A stretch of DNA of 6,249 nt, from contig CADEFG010000325.1 in assembly GCA_902826505.1 (NCBI GenBank), positions 1 to 6,249 on the forward strand, read 5' to 3'. This document shows, one piece after another, positions 4,465 to 6,249 of the stretch. Every line of letters begins with the position of its first letter. The first letter of the stretch is position 1. The notes beneath the pieces are model-generated. The model was not told the origin of the DNA. It saw nothing but the letters and a program-made list of their open reading frames with translations, and did no database searches. This stretch comes from an uncultured Acidobacteriota bacterium (GTDB taxonomy: Bacteria > Acidobacteriota > Blastocatellia > Pyrinomonadales > Pyrinomonadaceae). Position numbers and translations under genes: made by a program.

Positions 4465-5016
4465 ATGAAGTTTATGAAGCGCAAATATTTTTTTATTTCC
4501 GGGCTTTTTTTAAATTTGCTCGCCCTCATAATTTTTCCCGCCCACACCGCCGGTCAGATGACCAGCGCGAAAAATTTATCGAGCCGGAAAAGCTTTGACC
4601 GAAAATCAAATGATCTTTCGACGCTTGAATTTCAAGTCTTTGAACAAATCAACCAAAAAAGAGCTGCCGACGGCTTGGATTTGTTGGTTTGGAACAAACA
4701 GGTCGCGGCGGTTGCCCGGCTTCACTCGGCAAATATGGCAACCTTTGGTTTTTTCAGCCATACGGGAATGGACGGCAAAAAGGTTGATGACCGGGCAGAT
4801 TCGCTCGGGCTGCAAAAATGGCGGATGATCGGCGAAAATATTGCTTATAATGTCGGGTTTGAAAATCCGGTCGAACGCGCCGTTTCGGGTTGGATGCAAT
4901 CTGCCGGACACCGAAAAAATATTTTGCGTAACGGCTGGAAGGAAACGGGAATCGGAATTTCGGTCTCCGCCAGCGGCAAATTTTACATTACACAGGTTTT
5001 TCTGCAAAGAAAATAA
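4465..5016 (+). CDS. secreted CAP/SCP-domain protein
   Basis: The product is 183 residues, with a basic N-terminus (MKFMKRK), a hydrophobic core at 8-25 and a probable signal-peptidase site near AHTAG/Q (about 28-31), so it is exported. Residues 51-182 form a single CAP (cysteine-rich secretory protein, antigen 5, PR-1; YkwD-like) domain. Signatures visible are a helix with H87, FFSHTG (H99), GENIAYN (E124), GWMQSAGHRKNIL (H149) and the terminal strands GIGISVS and FYITQVF. The His/Glu cavity typical of the family is present. Bacterial single-domain CAP proteins have mostly unknown roles, with proposals including lipid or ligand binding and peptidase activity; none can be chosen here. ATG 4465 is taken as the start; an in-frame ATG at 4474 is the alternative, and neither has a strong Shine-Dalgarno site. 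The riboswitch-like fold immediately upstream suggests control at the RNA level. Confidence 0.9.
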   Translation: MKFMKRKYFFISGLFLNLLALIIFPAHTAGQMTSAKNLSSRKSFDRKSNDLSTLEFQVFEQINQKRAADGLDLLVWNKQVAAVARLHSANMATFGFFSHTGMDGKKVDDRADSLGLQKWRMIGENIAYNVGFENPVERAVSGWMQSAGHRKNILRNGWKETGIGISVSASGKFYITQVFLQRK

Positions 5017-5036
5017 TAAAGACAAAAATCTGCTCA

Positions 5037-5076
5037 AGGATAAGGTGATTTTCGGATTGCTTTATCCTATTTTTTT
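5037..5076 (+). terminator. intrinsic terminator of the CAP gene, overlapping the end of the kinase gene
   Basis: AGGATAA (5037-5043) pairs with TTATCCT (5062-5068); the stem can extend inward by G-U and G-C pairs. A T7 run (5070-5076) follows on the plus strand. The right arm and the T-run lie within the last codons and stop of the convergent kinase gene, so the two genes meet at one compact terminator. Confidence 0.65.
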
Positions 5077-6248
5077 GGATTATCAAAGATTCCACGGACT
5101 TTCCGGGCAAGATCGTCAAAGGTAAAAGGTTTTTGGATAAAATTCATTTCCGCTTCACGAACACCGTGCTGAACGATCGCGTCTTCGGTGTAGCCGGATG
5201 TAAAAAGGATCTTTATCTGCGGATCGATCTCAACGATCTTTTCGGCTAATTCGCGACCGCTCATCAATGGCATCACGACATCGGTCATCAGCAAATCTAT
5301 TTTTCGGGCATTTGCCCGGCAAAATTCAAGCGCTTCAAACCCATCCTTTGCTTCAATTACCTGATAACCGCAAGTTTCCAGAACCTGCCGGCTCAATTTT
5401 CTGACGATCTCTTCATCTTCGACCAGAAGTATCGTTTCAAATCCCTGCTGCATTTCATTGACAACGATCTGGCGGTCTTCCGTTTTTTTGTCTTCCCGGA
5501 TCGCCGGCAGGTAAATTTCAAAGGTCGCCCCCGCGCCGACCGTGCTTTCAACCAAAATATAACCGCCCAATTGATTGACGATCCCATAAATCGTCGAAAG
5601 TCCCAATCCGGTTCCTTTACCGACTTCTTTGGTGGTAAAAAACGGTTCAAAAATTTGATGACGGGTTTCTTCGTCGATCCCGATTCCGGTATCGGAAACC
5701 GCCAGCATCACGTAATTTCCGGTTTTTGAACCGGCGTGCTGGTTGATAAAATCCTCATTTAAATAAGTATTGTCGGTTTTGATGGTGATCGTTCCGCCTT
5801 CGGGCATCGCATCGCGCGAATTGACGATCAAATTCATGAGCATCTGCGAAAGCTGTCCCGAGTCGGCTTTGACGTTGTTGATCTGAGGGTTCAAAAGGGA
5901 AATAATCTGAATATCCTCGCCGATCAAACGCTGCAGCATGACGATCGAATCCGAAATCACCTGATTTACATCGAGCAGCTTGACCTGTAAAATCTGCCGC
6001 CGGCTAAAAGCCAAAAGTTGCTGCGTGAGCGCCGCCGAACGTTCGCCGGCTTTTCTGATTTCTTCGATATTTCGCCGGAGCGGGTCGTTTTCGTCCAAAC
6101 GGCGCAAGGTCAGATCGCTGTAGCCATTGATCGCCGTCAGCATATTGTTAAAGTCGTGGGCAATGCCGCCCGCCAATCTGCCGACCGATTCGAGTTTTTG
6201 CGCCTGCCGGAGCTCTTCTTCGCTTTTCTTCAGTTTTTCTTCGGAAAG
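5067..6248 (-). CDS. hybrid sensor histidine kinase (HisKA-HATPase-REC), partial, N-terminus beyond right edge
   Basis: The visible 393 residues are read on the minus strand; the frame stays open to the window edge, so input domains are missing. Residues 1-22 are a charged coiled-coil (SEEKLKKSEEELRQAQK) linking to the HisKA dimerisation domain with phosphoacceptor H31 in GGIAHDFNN. The HATPase domain shows the N box MNLIVNSRDAMPEGG (N139, N143), DTGIGID (186-192), the F box FEPFFTT and G2 GKGTGLGLS. A C-terminal receiver (about 272-390) has VEDEE, phosphoacceptor D323 in MTDVVMP, S351 and K373 in QKPF. It should autophosphorylate on H31 and pass phosphate to its own D323 and possibly onward; the missing step would need a histidine phosphotransfer domain not seen here. 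TTG at 6176 is in frame but lies within the conserved H box and is not a start. It is convergent with the CAP gene. Whether it feeds the regulators at 1-1119 or 2075-3469 cannot be told. Confidence 0.95.
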   Translation of the reverse strand, partial: LSEEKLKKSEEELRQAQKLESVGRLAGGIAHDFNNMLTAINGYSDLTLRRLDENDPLRRNIEEIRKAGERSAALTQQLLAFSRRQILQVKLLDVNQVISDSIVMLQRLIGEDIQIISLLNPQINNVKADSGQLSQMLMNLIVNSRDAMPEGGTITIKTDNTYLNEDFINQHAGSKTGNYVMLAVSDTGIGIDEETRHQIFEPFFTTKEVGKGTGLGLSTIYGIVNQLGGYILVESTVGAGATFEIYLPAIREDKKTEDRQIVVNEMQQGFETILLVEDEEIVRKLSRQVLETCGYQVIEAKDGFEALEFCRANARKIDLLMTDVVMPLMSGRELAEKIVEIDPQIKILFTSGYTEDAIVQHGVREAEMNFIQKPFTFDDLARKVRGIFDNPKK

Positions 6249-6249
6249 T

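Noticed and set aside
4606..5037. 143-residue minus-strand frame opposite the CAP gene
   Set aside because: It is antisense to a gene with intact CAP signatures; no motif of its own.
6174..6176. TTG as start codon of the histidine kinase
   Set aside because: It lies within the conserved GRLAGGIAHDFNN H-box segment and the frame continues open to the window edge with a typical coiled-coil linker.
1..6249. tRNA, rRNA, CRISPR array, insertion sequence or phage attachment site
   Set aside because: I saw no cloverleaf or rRNA segments, regularly spaced repeats, transposase fragments or flanking duplications on either strand.

Overview
The window comes from a bacterial chromosome with moderate GC: coding parts are near half GC and spacers are strongly AT-rich. 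It is a signal-transduction locus with four recognisable protein genes, one unrecognised small gene and unusually long non-coding spacers. The lineage cannot be fixed from the sequence. Weak Shine-Dalgarno sites, isolated two-component genes, a secreted CAP protein and abundant sigma-54 signals would suit an environmental Gram-negative such as Acidobacteriota or a deltaproteobacterial group, but that is a low-confidence guess.

Layout: (1) 1-1119 minus, the N-terminal 373 residues of a response regulator with REC, degenerate GGDEF and EAL domains, running off the left edge. (2) 1120-2074, a 955-base spacer. It holds a strong sigma-54 promoter (TGGCAC-N5-TTGC at 1601), an ATG-free structured RNA ending in an 18-bp-stem terminator (about 1627-1838), and a second structured element (1923-1985) with a terminator-like tail. 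It also holds a weaker minus-strand sigma-54-like site facing gene 1. (3) 2075-3469 plus, an NtrC-type sigma-54 activator (REC-AAA+-Fis HTH), probably starting at a leaderless GTG. (4) 3470-3949, its terminator and a second excellent sigma-54 promoter (3708), followed by a hairpin at the predicted +1. (5) 3950-4312 plus, an unrecognised 120-residue helical protein. (6) 4388-4463, a compact RNA fold resembling a c-di-GMP-I (GEMM) riboswitch. It abuts (7) 4465-5016 plus, a secreted CAP/SCP-domain protein. (8) 5067-6248 minus, the C-terminal 393 residues of a hybrid sensor histidine kinase, convergent with gene 7 and sharing a terminator region with it.

How the parts may work together (inference): the sigma-54 activator is flanked by two near-consensus sigma-54 promoters. 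The one upstream of it drives what looks like a non-coding RNA. This arrangement recalls LuxO with qrr1 in Vibrio, and sigma-54-dependent sRNAs such as Pxr in Myxococcus and GlmY in enterobacteria, but the RNA itself is not one I recognise. The neighbouring EAL protein and the riboswitch-like leader of the CAP gene suggest that c-di-GMP is part of the same output. The best candidate for an undescribed system is therefore the set of activator, sigma-54-driven RNA(s) and c-di-GMP-linked neighbours.
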